A stretch of 64,000 bases of DNA from Undaria pinnatifida (taxonomy: Eukaryota; Sar; Phaeophyceae; Laminariales; Alariaceae): assembly GCA_012845835.1 (NCBI GenBank), contig JABAKD010000006.1, positions 1,286,116 to 1,350,115 on the forward strand, read 5' to 3'. Below are positions 22,522-32,917 of this stretch, piece after piece (the first letter of the stretch is position 1; each line of letters opens with the position of its first letter). The notes below the pieces were generated by a model, which saw only the letters and a program-made list of their open reading frames with translations, did no database searches and was not told the DNA's origin. The position numbers were made by a program, and so were the translations under genes.

Positions 22522-22773
22522 AGTGATTCTGCGATAGCCCCCCCCCAAACCAGCGATTTTATTTCAACGAATGTATCACGGCTGCTCGACACAAGGAAGA
22601 ATACTTGGTAGTGAAAACAAAAGTATCCACATATTTTCCTGTGTGCAAAGGTCTACCGATCGATGACGTCGGGGTGTCAAGGGACACCGCATTTCAGGAG
22701 ATACGACCGGGAGCTGATTTTGAAACCGGCGATTTCGTTAAACACGTGTTGGGGGAGCTACCTTTGAACGACT
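22522..22773 (+). mobile_element. MITE family B copy with target duplication
   Basis: Starts AGTGATTCTGCGATAGCCCC, ends with the complement of AGTCGTTCAAAGGTAGCTCC, and is flanked by perfect CTTACG repeats (22516-22521, 22774-22779). It inserted between two copies of the TM6 exon. Confidence 0.85.
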
Positions 22774-22845
22774 CTTACGTTATTTTTTATGGACGTTTTG
22801 TACAGTATGCATCGTATTTTTTTAGGCTATCGCTTTTTCGATTTT

Positions 22846-23130
22846 GAAGCAGTAAACGATTGTCACTGCCAAGGAAGAGAACGCGACGATAACGCTTTGA
22901 CTCATTTTCATCGTAGTCTGAAAGCCATGCCGTTTTGTGGACGCTGTCGAAAAAGGCGGGTAAGGGGTCATGATAAGAGGACGCTAGCCGGCGTAGAAAT
23001 ACTTGTTTGGTCAAATAAATTGCATTTTTTTTATATTTTGATGAGTTGGTATTGAGTTATTGTATGCTATGCAGGCCATCACGGCAGTGTTTTTTCGGTC
23101 CACTTTTTCGTCGTGATCTGTACACCGTGC
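22846..23130 (-). pseudogene. Two decayed copies of the TM6 exon
   Basis: At about 22846-22935 the minus strand gives TTMKMSQSVIVAFSSLAVTIV, aligned to TTKVDRSITAVVASLAMTIV in 22267-22380. At about 23060-23130 the DNA CAGATCACGACGAAAAAGTGGACCGAAAAAACAC matches the same exon start but with an inserted codon fraction that breaks the frame. Flanking intron words (GCGGTTAAAGAAGG) are shared too, so these are genomic duplications. Confidence 0.55.
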
Positions 23131-23319
23131 CTTGTAGTCGTCGCCGTAAAGAAAGGCGTGCGCAGAGTCGGGGTCCGGCGATGATATGACCTGTCTGTTT
23201 GCTTTATCTTTTCAGCAGCAATTTCATGCGGCCTACCTTGATAGAAAAACGCGGTACGAAAATATATAAAAAGTATAGATCCCCGCTTTTGGTCGCTTGT
23301 TAGTCCATGTTTCCAGCAA

Positions 23320-23535
23320 TTCCACGGGCAGGGTCACCACTCGCGGGTCGGGCAGGAATCAGGCTGACCCGACCCGATCCGATCCGACTCGTGAGATTTG
23401 AAAATCACCTGACCCGACCCAACCCGCCCCATGAGACTTTCTGGGCCGATCTGACTTAGCCCGTGAGAGTTTAGAAACCTCCTGACCAGGCCGGCGGGTC
23501 GGGTTATGACCGTCAAAAGCTCTGGATGTTTGTTA
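23320..23535. mobile_element. CCCGA-rich element
   Basis: CACTCGCGGGTCGGGCAGGAATCAGGCTGACCC, CCCGTGAGAGTTTAGAAACCTCCTGACC and the end CGGGTTATGACCGTCAAAAGCTCTGG match the family. Confidence 0.6.
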
Positions 23536-23544
23536 CTTCCAGAT

Positions 23545-23900
23545 ATTTTCACGGCTCAGGTCAAAACCTCGCGGGTCGGGTCGGGGGGTCCGACCCGACC
23601 TGTGATATTCCAATACCCTTCTGAGCCGACCCCACCCGACACGGGATATTTCAAAACCTCTTGACCCTACCCGACCCGACCCGATCCGTCATATTTCAAA
23701 CCCTCAGGACCCGATCCGACCTGACCCGTGAGAGTTTGAACACCTCCTGACCCGACCCGACCCGCGACGCTCCGAATGACCTGTGAGATGCAGATCATGT
23801 CACGGGTCGGGTCGATTTGATCCGCGAGATTTTTTCTCCCGAGCAACGGGTTCGGCCCGTGGATCCAACCCGCGGGCCGACACTTCGAAATGGTTAAAAG
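23545..23900. mobile_element. CCCGA-rich element, expanded
   Basis: It has about seven units of (CCCGACCCG)GTGAGANTTNNAANACCTCNTGA. The left end TTTTCACGGCTCAGGTCAAAACCTCGCGGGTCGGG fits the family. The right boundary is unclear. Confidence 0.55.
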
Positions 23901-24089
23901 CCTGTGTTTTAGTCGCCCACGGCGATAAATGACCTGGATGTAATGGGTATGGATGCAGTTGGACATATATATACACATTTGGAGGCGTTTTAACGTACGA
24001 ATATCATAATATTGAAGGAGCATCAGCACCACAGAGGGCCTCGGATAGGAAACAGTTAAAAACTTTCATGTGGTGGGTCCGCGGGTCAC

Positions 24090-24520
24090 ATCTACAGCCT
24101 CTACCCGCAGGTCAGAAGAAACCCGCCCTCGTGTCAAAGTGGCCCGACCCATGACGTGACCCGTACCTCGCGGAGCATGACACGACCCGAACCGACCCGC
24201 GAGATTTCAAAACCTTTGGACCCAACCCGACCCGACCCGACCCGTGAGGTTTCAAAATATTTTGACGCGACGCGACTCGACCCGACCCGACGCGTGTCCG
24301 CAGGTCTGAAGAAAAGCAACCCTCGTGTCAAAGTGGCCCGACCCATGACATGACCTGTACCTCGCGGGTCATGATCATGACACGACCCGACCCGACCCGC
24401 GAGATTTCAAAACCTTTTGACCCGACAAAATCCGACCCGACCCATGAGGTTTCAAAACCTATTCGCCCGACCTGACCCGATCCGTGAGAGTTCAAACCTC
24501 TTGATCCGTGAAACGCCCTG
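24090..24520. mobile_element. CCCGA-rich element, internally duplicated
   Basis: The block CTCGTGTCAAAGTGGCCCGACCCATGACNTGACC(C/T)GTACCTCGCGG occurs at 24130 and 24335. Units CGCGAGATTTCAAAACCTTTTGACC lie between. The end GATCCGTGAAACGCCCTGG is close to the family's terminal complement. Confidence 0.6.
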
Positions 24521-24597
24521 GTTATTTTGACGGTTTGTTTGCATGCGTCGCACTTTCTAGGGCCTTATTTTTTTTTCGTTAACCATATAAACGAAAG

Positions 24598-24650
24598 GGT
24601 GGTGGGGCGAGCGAGCGGGCGGGCGGGCGGGCGGACGGACGGACGAGTGG
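24598..24650. repeat. GGGC/GGAC tetranucleotide run
   Basis: (GCGG/GCGA/GACG) runs: GAGCGAGCGGGCGGGCGGGCGGGCGGACGGACGGACG. Followed at 24857-24882 by an almost pure G tract. Confidence 0.8.
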
Positions 24651-25649
24651 GTCATCAAGCTCAACGCTTGTGCATGCATGTGCAGTTGGGTCCAACTAAC
24701 CGGGAAATGAAATCCCCTGCCATACTCAGCAGAACCTTTGCCATTGCTCAACAGGACCCGAAGTCGAGAGGCGCCTGCCGGCTGGAGTTGTAGGGAAAGC
24801 AGAAACGCCACCGCCTGATATCCGGGTGAGGGTTTTTTGGCAGGTGCACCGGCCAACGGGGGGGGGGGGGGGGGGGGGAGGGGTCGTATTAATTCGTTGC
24901 GCGGCCTCAGTCGTTTGACCACTGACCGCGCATCCCTTTCGAGACGGAGCAAAAGAGGGAGATGCAGTAGTCCTAAAATTCATGGCTTTAGTCCTAGGAC
25001 CATGGTACCTCGGGCAAGAAAATTAACTCTAAATTGATTTCGAGTTTGTCGCCGCCGAGCTACCTGAGCCAATGATTGTCAACACGCTGTAGCTGGTAAA
25101 GCGAAATGTCTGACAAACAAAACATGAAAACGTGTGGGTTGCCACCGAAAATGCTTTACACTGGAGGCAGGGGGAAACGTTGGTGAAGAGCACGGGGGGC
25201 ACCCAGGAGTCGAAAGCGCGTTTTCCCAGGTAGAGCCGATGTTGAGACCGCGCAAGTGACCTTGTGAACAACAACACCTCCACCGCCGCCGCCGCCACCA
25301 CCACTACTACCAACACTAACACAACCGCTACGACAGCAACCACCATATGCACCACTTCACCTTCCCCCACTCTTATCCCCCACACCTCCACCTTCACTTC
25401 CCTCCACCTCCACCTCCACCCACCAACGCCCTCCAAACCCCCGCGCGAGGTGCACGCGATGTGTGCCTGATCGGTGACAACCCGACGTGCTCCGTCCTGG
25501 CATTGTAAGGATAAGAGGGGCCATGGTCATACGACTACGACTATTCATGAAATGAGTACACCGCCGCCCACCTCGCCGCCTCCCCCTCCCCCCCCCCCCC
25601 ACCACTCCCCGCCTGCTTCCCACGTCTCGCACCGCCGAACAGACCTTAC

Positions 25650-25735
25650 CAGAAAGTTTTCATGATGAGCTGTATGCTCCACTTCGAGCGGAAACAAGCA
25701 CGGTGAAATGTGGCAAACATCGCGGGCCATTGATA
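25650..25735 (-). pseudogene. Decayed copy of the TM4 exon end
   Basis: GGTATCAATGGCCCGCGATGT...CATACAGCTCATCATGAAAACTTTCTG|GTAAGG aligns with the end of the exon at 26003-26192 (GGAATCGATGGGCCGCGGTGT...CAGCTCATCACGGAAACCTTTCAG|GTACGG). One lost base breaks the frame; the donor site is kept. Confidence 0.55.
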
Positions 25736-25744
25736 CCTTTTTCA

Positions 25745-25985
25745 CCGCCACCACCACCACCATCGCGACCACCATTTCCACCAACACCAATACTAATACC
25801 AACACTAACACCAACACCATCAACACCGCCAACATGGCAACACCACCAACACCACCAACACCAATACCACCACCACCACCACCACCAACACCAACATCAT
25901 CACCAACGCCAATCCCCGCAACCATCACCACCACCGCCGCCACCACCACCACCCCAACCCCCCCCCACCACCACATCACCCCTCT
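25745..25985. repeat. CCA/ACC trinucleotide-rich stretch
   Basis: Imperfect (CAC/CCA/ACA)n over about 240 bp, in the intron just downstream of the TM4 exon. A similar stretch lies at about 25268-25345. Open frames in it (poly-Thr, poly-Pro, poly-Val) are artefacts. Confidence 0.85.
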
Positions 25986-26002
25986 TGCTAAACACACCGT
26001 AC

Positions 26003-26192
26003 CTGAAAGGTTTCCGTGATGAGCTGCATGCTCCAACTCAAGCGAAACGCGGCGGGTTCGAAGTGCGACGTACACCGCGGCCCATCGATTCCAGCTTTTT
26101 CTTGCTCCGCCGTAATCATGAGCTCGTCTACTACGAGCGTTCCCCAGTTAAGGGCAGTGAGCAATAGACCTAGCCATCTAAATTGCTTCCAT
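26003..26192 (-). CDS. 7TM receptor-like exon: loop 2, TM4, ECL2
   Basis: 190-nt minus-strand exon. Acceptor TCAAGCAG leaves A to finish an Arg codon started by the exon at 28013-28157, giving ...YQASP-R-WKQFRWLG. The helix WLGLLLTALNWGTLVV is taken as TM4. An extracellular-type stretch with one Cys follows (DGPRCTSHF), then SWSMQLITETFQ before the donor CAG|GTACGG in phase 0. A Cys here and one at the start of TM3 is the usual GPCR disulfide pair. An ATG at 26209 could instead start a protein here (MRRSSRWKQF...). TM5 is not clearly placed; a small possible exon (TFRFTSYSVLTIIGS) lies near 25064-25109. Confidence 0.5.
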
Positions 26193-26442
26193 CTGCTTGA
26201 ACGACGCATGGTTTGCACCCAACAGGAAGGCACGCATGCACGGGAGACCAAGAGCGTTCCGTGATCAGAAGAAATGTTGCGGGAGGCGTTTCACCCGGAA
26301 GATTTTCGTTCACCCTTTTGACGAAAAATGAAGACGAAAATGCAACCCATGGCCTAGTGGTCACTGTGAGTACGAAAGATTGAATGGTTGTAACTTAAAT
26401 TCGCAATTTGGGTTTACTGTCTTATAAAAACGGATAGTAGAG

Positions 26443-26762
26443 ACATTCTACGGTCGGGGTGCACCATTTTTATTTCCATCTGCAACCCCCTCGCTTAAGG
26501 AGTTTTTTTTTTGTTTTTTTGTTTTTTTTTCTATCCTTTTCACCACAATATAAACTGGTTTTATTTTTTGGGGGGGGGGAAGCTAAAAGTTCTGTACATG
26601 TGCCCGATGAAATAGTCAATTCCACGGCTTTAGCTAGCTAGGTATATAATCGAAAATTGCTGCAAAAAAAGGAACGAAAGTTCCGACGACTTTGGGTCAA
26701 GGAGCCGAGTCATTCAGAAAACGCCTCACGAAAAAAACTTTCTCCTCTATCGTTTAGCGCGT
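26443..26762 (+). mobile_element. MITE family D copy, expanded (about 320 bp)
   Basis: Left ACATTCTACGGTCGGGGTGCACC; right end complement ACGCGCTAAACGATAGAGG. The interior GACTTTGGGTCAAGGAGCCGAGTCATTCAGAAAA matches the family. A T-rich and G-rich low-complexity insert (26500-26580) makes it longer. Confidence 0.6.
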
Positions 26763-27214
26763 CAACATGGAAAAACGCACAAAGGGAGTTCCAGCAATCA
26801 ATATTGTCTAGCTTTTTAGCTGACCCTCTTTGGGGCTCCAGAGGGAAAAAGTGGCGATGCAAAATCAATAATTAAAGCATCGTGCACTGCTGATTGGAGG
26901 GTGATAAACATTGGTGTCCGAAGTACAACAAACAATGCGAGCCTTTAATGGGTCGCCGCACAGGACGGGTGCGGCGTAATCCTACCCGCCGTGCTGTTCG
27001 CTCACACTAATCGTGGAAGCTTGAAAATGTCGCAATCACCGCTTTTTTAGTCGTTTTTGTGGGCCCCAAAGTGGTCAGAAGCCCCAACAGTCGCAAGGGT
27101 TTTCCACGAAAAAGAGGCGATGTCATAAACCTATCGTAGCAGGCGTCAAGACCGGGCATCTAACCCGAAAGAAATGCGCCTGCTCTCAACTCGAGGTAGA
27201 CTATTCAAAAACCT

Positions 27215-27310
27215 TCTTCGTCCGTGGGTGCGTGAGAGGCCTAGCCATTAAACTCGATATTTCCATCTGCTCGAGAGAGGCATCTGGCATCACCACGCGC
27301 ACGGGAGACC
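27215..27310 (-). pseudogene. Decayed copy of the TM4 exon start
   Basis: The minus strand TCGAGCAGATGGAAATATCGAGTTTAATGGCTAGGCC aligns with TCAAGCAGATGGAAGCAATTTAGATGGCTAGGTC at 26.19 kb. It has an in-frame TAA. Upstream ACGGGAGACCAAAAAC/ACGGGAGACCAAGAGC is shared, so the duplication includes intron. Confidence 0.55.
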
Positions 27311-27449
27311 AAAAACAACTCGAAAAGAACGCCCCTCGTGCAGCGCCACGTGGCTCTGCACGGCAGTTGCTTGAGAAACAAGGCCGCACAAAGCAATGCT
27401 CCGTGACGCTAACCGTAGCGGTTCAGGGACAAAGCAACGCAACACAATC

Positions 27450-27530
27450 AAGCTCTTCCTGTATGCCCTTCCTAGCTGGGGCTGGCTTGGTACGGCGAAT
27501 TGGAGAGGATGAACAGGTGTGCGTTGCTAG
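27450..27530 (-). pseudogene. Partial copy of the TM3 exon end
   Basis: The minus strand reads HLFILSNSPYQASPS and then a stop, matching HLFILSNSLYQASPR at the end of the exon 28013-28157. At the other side it runs into a family-D-like terminus (AGTGCTACCCCTATCCTAGCAACGCAC), so a MITE probably truncated it. Confidence 0.5.
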
Positions 27531-28012
27531 GATAGGGGTAGCACTTTTCGACTCAAACATTTTGTGAACGAAGCGTTTCCTTCACCCAAAATCGGCAGAA
27601 AAAAGAAAAAAAAACTGTGTTTTTCAATAATGAACATGTTCTGTCCCTAGACTGTGGTGTTTTGGTTCATCCGGTTGCTTTTACTTCTTGAGTTTACACA
27701 AAAAAGGAAAAGAAAATCGGACTGCTCAAGTGAGATGAGCCCCAGAAAAAGAAAAAAACCGGGGTGAACCTTTACGGGAGCATGTGTCGTAGAAAGGTCA
27801 GAGGGCATTGCTCGTGGGCGAGCAGCTGTGGCTGTTGCTGCTGCTGGTGCTGTTGATGTCACCCCATTAACGCATCGCGACTATCTAGTCCGTGGTCGCA
27901 GGACAGGCTAGAACAACTCAGGAGGAGTGGAAGAACACCTCTCATGAAAACAAAAGACAACATACTAGACATTAGTATACACCCCGGAAGAAAATCGCAC
28001 GCGAATCCTAAC

Positions 28013-28157
28013 CTGGGACTGGCTTGGTACAGCGAGTTGGATAGGATGAACAGGTGTATGAAGGTCAACGCGTTGCTCACGGACACGCAGCTGCTCATCA
28101 CCATCGCCAGCGCCACGCAGTCGAACCCCACGATCCCATTGAGCCAATAAGTCAGGC
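28013..28157 (-). CDS. 7TM receptor-like exon: TM3
   Basis: 145-nt minus-strand exon; acceptor CCGGCAG, donor CCCAG|GTTAGG, phases 1 in and 2 out. It encodes LTYWLNGIVGFDCVALAMVM followed by SSCVSVSNALTFIHLFILSN and SLYQASP. Short outer loop, Cys at the start of the long hydrophobic helix, then a short basic loop in the next exon: this is the layout of GPCR TM3. It joins in phase to 31572-31744 upstream and 26003-26192 downstream. Diverged copies lie on both sides (28312-28420 and 27450-27530). Confidence 0.55.
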
Positions 28158-28311
28158 CTGCCGGTAGTTAAGCCGAGCCGCAGCGCATGCAAGGGGGGCG
28201 CGGTTGATGCGAAACACGAAACACCAGGGCTGTGCGTTGGCCGAGAAGCTAGTTGTTAGCTGTATGGGCTGACTGAGTATATGCATTTCCGACCATATAG
28301 GAGCTAGCTAG

Positions 28312-28420
28312 GTATAACAGCTGGCTGCTCATGGACAAGCAGGAGTTCATCACTAACCCCAGCGCCATGCCGTTCAAGTCCAATATCGCAGTTAGCATAT
28401 GAGTCAGCAAGGAAGCGGTA
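28312..28420 (-). pseudogene. Diverged copy of the TM3 exon
   Basis: The minus strand LTHMLTAILDLNGMALGLVM plus NSCLSMSSQLLYLAS aligns without gaps to LTYWLNGIVGFDCVALAMVM plus SSCVSVSNALTFIHL. The open frame and hydrophobic character are kept although about half the residues differ. No donor like CAG|GTTAGG is seen, so use as an alternative exon is uncertain. Confidence 0.5.
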
Positions 28421-29439
28421 GGTAAGTCGTTACTGTTAGGGCCGACACGAATGGCCGAATCCGACCGCTACATGGGAGGCAGTTCTTGGGCCCCCAAAAA
28501 GGTATACCCTCGGTCCGATTCAGCTCCTCAAGCGAGGAACTACGGGTTAGTCATTCATCAAGTAAGTAATTTTAAGAGTACGTTGTATTTTTCTTTCACT
28601 AAGGCATTGAAGCATTGGTCGGGTTGTGCGAACGAAGAACGCCTTCGAAATTGTTTTCTTCGGGTGAGATATTGAGCTCCTCCTGTGAGCTGCACCCCTA
28701 CCTACCATGGGACTTTTTTTGCAATCTTAATCTATTTGCACCTCTTAACATTATTCTAGTCTAACTCCAAGTGTTTTGTCTGTGTCGGGAGTGCGGTGCT
28801 AAAAGAGTTAAAGCTCATGGGCTTTCGGTTCGCGACGTGTACCGCCGCCTTGGAATAAATAGCTCGCTTCGCTGCGCCGTCGAAACAAGTTTTTTTTCAA
28901 GTCCGTTTACTACTTCCTGGCAACACGTTTGTAGGACATTTTTTTCCTTGTAATTAGTGTAGGAAGGGGTTTGGAGGCTCGGAAGGTGTTGATAACCGAG
29001 CCACTGAGCCGCTTGCGCGAGTGAGACTGAGTCCTGTTCTCCCAATCAGATAATATTTTGTCGTGCATTGCACACGTCTCATTTTCTTCATTCTATCGAT
29101 TTTATTAATATTTATATTTTCACCTGGCGCCTAATATGGCAGGAGACGGCACGTTGATGTTACGGTACTTCCCTGGGAGCCTAACAAGGCGTAATATGTG
29201 GGATACGGCTGGTTATAAAAGGGTTTCACATGCCTTTGAGGGCATGTGTGTATATGAAAAAGGGGATGGTGATCTTGCCTCGCGGAATTGCACGCTGTTC
29301 AGTTCGTCCGTGGCGTGTGTGGAACTAATACAAGAGTTTATCTAGTACAAGTGAGTGACCAACGAACCTGCCTAGTAGAAAAACCTGCAAAGAGTGGCCT
29401 GTGTCTGTAACAGTCCTTTAATCTTATTTTATAAAACAT

Positions 29440-29516
29440 ATTTCAAGGACGTCAGCCGTGAGTTCGACGAATTTCAGGTCAATACTCATCTTTGTAAGCT
29501 TCGTTGTTGGTACTTG
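29440..29516 (-). repeat. Family A copy
   Basis: The minus strand reads KLTKMSIDLKFVELTADVLEI. It sits directly at the left edge of the 93-bp array. Confidence 0.65.
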
Positions 29517-29599
29517 TATTGATCTTATTATACGTGGCGTCGTCGGCAGGACGATAAGGGTGGCCTGTGTCTGTAACAGTCCCTTAATCTTATTATATT

Positions 29600-30895
29600 G
29601 ACCCCTTGACCGACGGCAATTTTCCAACAAATCACCTTGATTGACCCCAAACTACCAGCTTTTAGTGTAGGATATATGGAGACGGCACTTTCAGCCTCGA
29701 CCGACGGCAACTTTCCAGCAATTCACCTTGACTGACGCCAAGCTACATTTTTTGGTGTGGGATATATCGGGGGACGGCACTTTTAGCCCTTGACCGACGG
29801 CAATTTTCCAACGATTTACCTTGACTGACCCCAAATCACTAGCTTTTAGTGTGGAAGATGTCGGCAAACGGCACTTTCAGTCCTTGACCGACGGCAATTT
29901 CCCAATAGTTTACCTTGACGCCAAACTGCTAGGTTTTAGTGTGGAATATGTCGTGAGACGGCACTTTCAGCCTCGACCGATGACTACTTTCCAACAGTTC
30001 ACCTTGATTGACGCCAAACTACCAGGTTTCAGTGTGGAAGATGTCGGGGGACGGCATTTTCAGCCCTTGACCGACGGCAATTTTCCAACAGTTACGTTGA
30101 CTGACGCCGAACTACTAGGTTTCAGTGTGGAAGATGTCGGGAGACGGCACTTTCAGTCCTTGTACAACGGCAGTTTTGCAATAGTTTACCTTGACCGACG
30201 CCAAACCGCTAGGTTTTAGTGTGGAAGATGTCGGGAGATGGCACTTTCAGCCCTTGATCGGCGGCAATTTTCCAATAGTTTAGCTTGACTGACGCCAAAC
30301 TACTAGGTTTTAGTGAGGAATATGTCGAGAGACGGCACTTTCAGCCCCAACCGACGGCAATTTTCCAATAATTCACCTTGACTGACGCCAAAATACTAGG
30401 GATTAGGTTGGCATATATCGAGAGACGGCACATTCAGCTCTGGACCGACGGCAATTTTGCGATAATTCACTTTGACTGATGCCAAAACTACTAGACTAGG
30501 TTTTAGCGCGGAAGATGTCGGGAGACGGCACTTTCAGCCCTCGACCCACGGCTATTTTCCAACGATTTACCTCGACTGACGCCAAACTGCTAGGTTTTAG
30601 TGTGAAAGATGTCGGGAGATGGCACTTTCAGCCCTTGGCCACCGGCAACTTTCCAACAAAGTACCTTGACTGACGCCAAATACTATGTTTTAGTGTGGAA
30701 GATGTCGGGAGACGGCACTTTCAGCACTTTCCCGACGCCAATTTTCCAATTTTTTTCCTAGACTGACGCCAAACTACTAGATTTTAGTGCGGAAGATGTC
30801 GGGACACGGCACTTTCAGGCTTTGACCGACGGAAGTTTTCCAATAATTTCCTTTGACTGTCGCCAAACTACTGGGTTCTAGTGTGGAACGATCGG
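29600..30895. repeat. 93-bp minisatellite, about 13-14 copies
   Basis: The unit is roughly TTCACCTTGACTGACGCCAAACTACTAGGTTTTAGTGTGGAAGATGTCGGGAGACGGCACTTTCAGCCCTTGACCGACGGCAATTTTCCAACA. Starts recur near 29725, 29820, 29912, 30002, 30095, 30189, 30283, 30376, 30470, 30570, 30666, 30758 and 30851. Because 93 is 31 codons, a plus-strand frame stays open through four units (29821-30219), but most units carry stops or indels. It lies in the TM2-TM3 intron of the receptor-like gene. Confidence 0.85.
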
Positions 30896-31239
30896 TTTGG
30901 ACGTCTTCGACCGCGAGGCGTTTTCCGTTGACTGATCGCCTCCTGGCATCTTTGCCTGGCGCTGCCATAGTCCGACAATATACCAGGTACTGTATAGCAA
31001 TTGAATATCTTCGCCCTAACGCCCTTGTCATGCAAAACGTGTATATACCAGGCACCACGTATGTTGTTGGTATGCATGTATTTGGTTCTGCAAGTGTGTA
31101 GACAGATATGAAAACGTGAGACACAAAACAAATCACACAAGGACATTTAATTAGCCATTCCAGAGCATGGGTGCCAGCGAATGCCAACACCCATGCGGAG
31201 CCCTTGTAGAGTATGTACAGGTATGTTTTCGGATCGCCG

Positions 31240-31385
31240 ATATCGTATTCCATGGAGATATCATACGAGTGCGACAAGCATTTGCCTGAGAAGCAAAGCC
31301 GCACCGCTCATCGCAGACACAGAAGAGCAGTGAGAGGAGGCCAGCTGCGAGCCGAGAAAGGCTGCTATGATATAATAATGTGAAC
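31240..31385 (-). pseudogene. Diverged copy of the TM1-TM2 exon end
   Basis: The minus strand SLSRLAAGLLSLLFCVCDERC aligns with NLSGLAASLLSLFFCIYGERY of exon 31572-31744 and its donor region. The donor GT is changed to AT (CGATGAGC). Downstream intron words ACTCGTATGATATCTCCATGG and ACTCGCTCATATCTCCATGG are also shared. Confidence 0.55.
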
Positions 31386-31571
31386 ACATGTCATGCTGAT
31401 GGTGTCTTGTACGAGCGCTGCTATCATACTACTTGTACTCTATGTACTGACTGTTTTCGTACCGAATCTGATCAGATCACACCAGGTATAGACTATGCAT
31501 AGCGCCATGGAGATATGAGCGAGTACGGCAAAGCATCCGCGTGATAATCCGCAATCAGCCGTAACGCTCAC

Positions 31572-31744
31572 CGTATATACAGAAGAACAGAGAGAGAAGG
31601 CTAGCCGCGAGCCCAGACAGGTTCAGCGCCGAGCTTTTCCGCGCGCACCGCAGAGCGAACCGGGATCCGACAATGCTAGACACGGTGAGGCCTGATGATA
31701 AGGCTGCTACCTCTAAAAACGCCGGATAGGCAGCTCCTGCTGTC
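31572..31744 (-). CDS. 7TM receptor-like exon: TM1-TM2
   Basis: A 173-nt minus-strand exon with donor TACG|GTGAGC. The likely acceptor CATGAG gives phase 2 in and 1 out, which matches the exons on both sides; the acceptor itself is weak. It encodes YPAFLEVAALSSGLTVSSIV (TM1), a short basic loop GSRFALRCARKSSAL, and NLSGLAASLLSLFFCIY (TM2). TM1, basic first loop, then TM2 beginning with N-L is GPCR-like order. An S2-S3 segment of a voltage-sensor domain is the main alternative. Confidence 0.5.
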
Positions 31745-32831
31745 CTCATGCTCTCTGCTGCTGCTGCTTCTGCTGGTTGTGTTTTTCGTTTTGTTTTATG
31801 GTGGGATGAGAAAAGTAGGGGTGTTGAACCAATTAGACAGGGGGGTACATCGGTGTGATCAGCGAGGAGGAACAACGGCAGTCATTCATAGTTGCATCAG
31901 AAGCGGCAATAATCAATTGTGCATTGTGATTTGCACTGCGTACTTGCGAGGCGAAGCCTTCCCGCGTGTCGTGTTGTTGCTGTGCGTCCGCTAGGCCAGC
32001 GAGAGTTTCCGCAACAGTACTCAGCAAGCAGTGGACACAGCAGTCCAGAGCGAAGAGCAACAGAGATTCGTGGTATTGCATACCTGGTAGATATTCACGG
32101 GAAGTCGGTTTGATGAGAAGGGACGGCTACGCCGTACAGGGAAAGAAAGGTCTCCCATTTCCCCATCATTTACGTACCACCAGGCAATTGTTTACAACAA
32201 CGTAGACGGAGATTAAGTTTCCTCCTTTGTTTGTCTCCTATTTCCGCCCAAAAGTCTAGCATACCGTGTACCGGACAAACGACAGATACCAGTTTCTACG
32301 TCCTCGGTCATGTCCCTCATTTGTGTTTTTTATGTTTCTCCAACTGATTGACGTCAGCGCACTGACCCTACAGCAGCAGTGGAAATAATGAGCAGTTGGG
32401 ATCAGTAGAAACAGTAGCACAACATACAAGAGAGGTTGATTTTCAGACGAGCAGCAGGAAGGCGACCTCTCCTCGTACCACAAATATAGATGGTCACAAG
32501 GCGCAAGCACAAACAACAGTCAGTGCCTACTATTAATAGTTATTTCGTGTGATGTCGGCAGGCTAGACAGACATCTTGATACCCTATTTTCTACCAGGTA
32601 TGCGGTTATTATGTCGTGTACCTGTTTGCATCAACCACAGCAAGCAAGCCGCAATACAATGTGGTACCAGGCCTATTATATGCCAGGCTCATCGGTCTCC
32701 GTTTTCGCAGAGTATTTCCCCCTCTCCGTCTCCCTTCGCCCAGCCCGGTTCTTGCCTAAGTGCCAGCGTGAAGGGGGCAGCAGTCCCGACACGCCACGTC
32801 CATCTCCTTCCCGACTTTGGTGCTTACTCAC

Positions 32832-32917
32832 GTGGGTTCAATCCCCTCTTCTCTGCTCCATACGAGCCCCACGCTTTCCGCGGCGGTGATGCGACACTGC
32901 GTCCGCAGGCAAGGCTG
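32832..32917 (-). CDS. Possible N-terminal exon of the 7TM receptor-like gene
   Basis: 86-nt minus-strand exon after TTTTTTTAACGCAG, with donor CCCAC|GTGAGTAAG. It encodes QPCLRTQCRITAAESVGLVW followed by SREEGIEP, with two Cys and no hydrophobic helix. Phase 2 out fits the next exon. It could be extracellular. Supported only by splice sites and phase. Confidence 0.35.

Noticed and set aside
25029-26167. Poly-Pro, poly-Val and poly-Thr frames
   Set aside because: They are translations of CCA/ACC low complexity.
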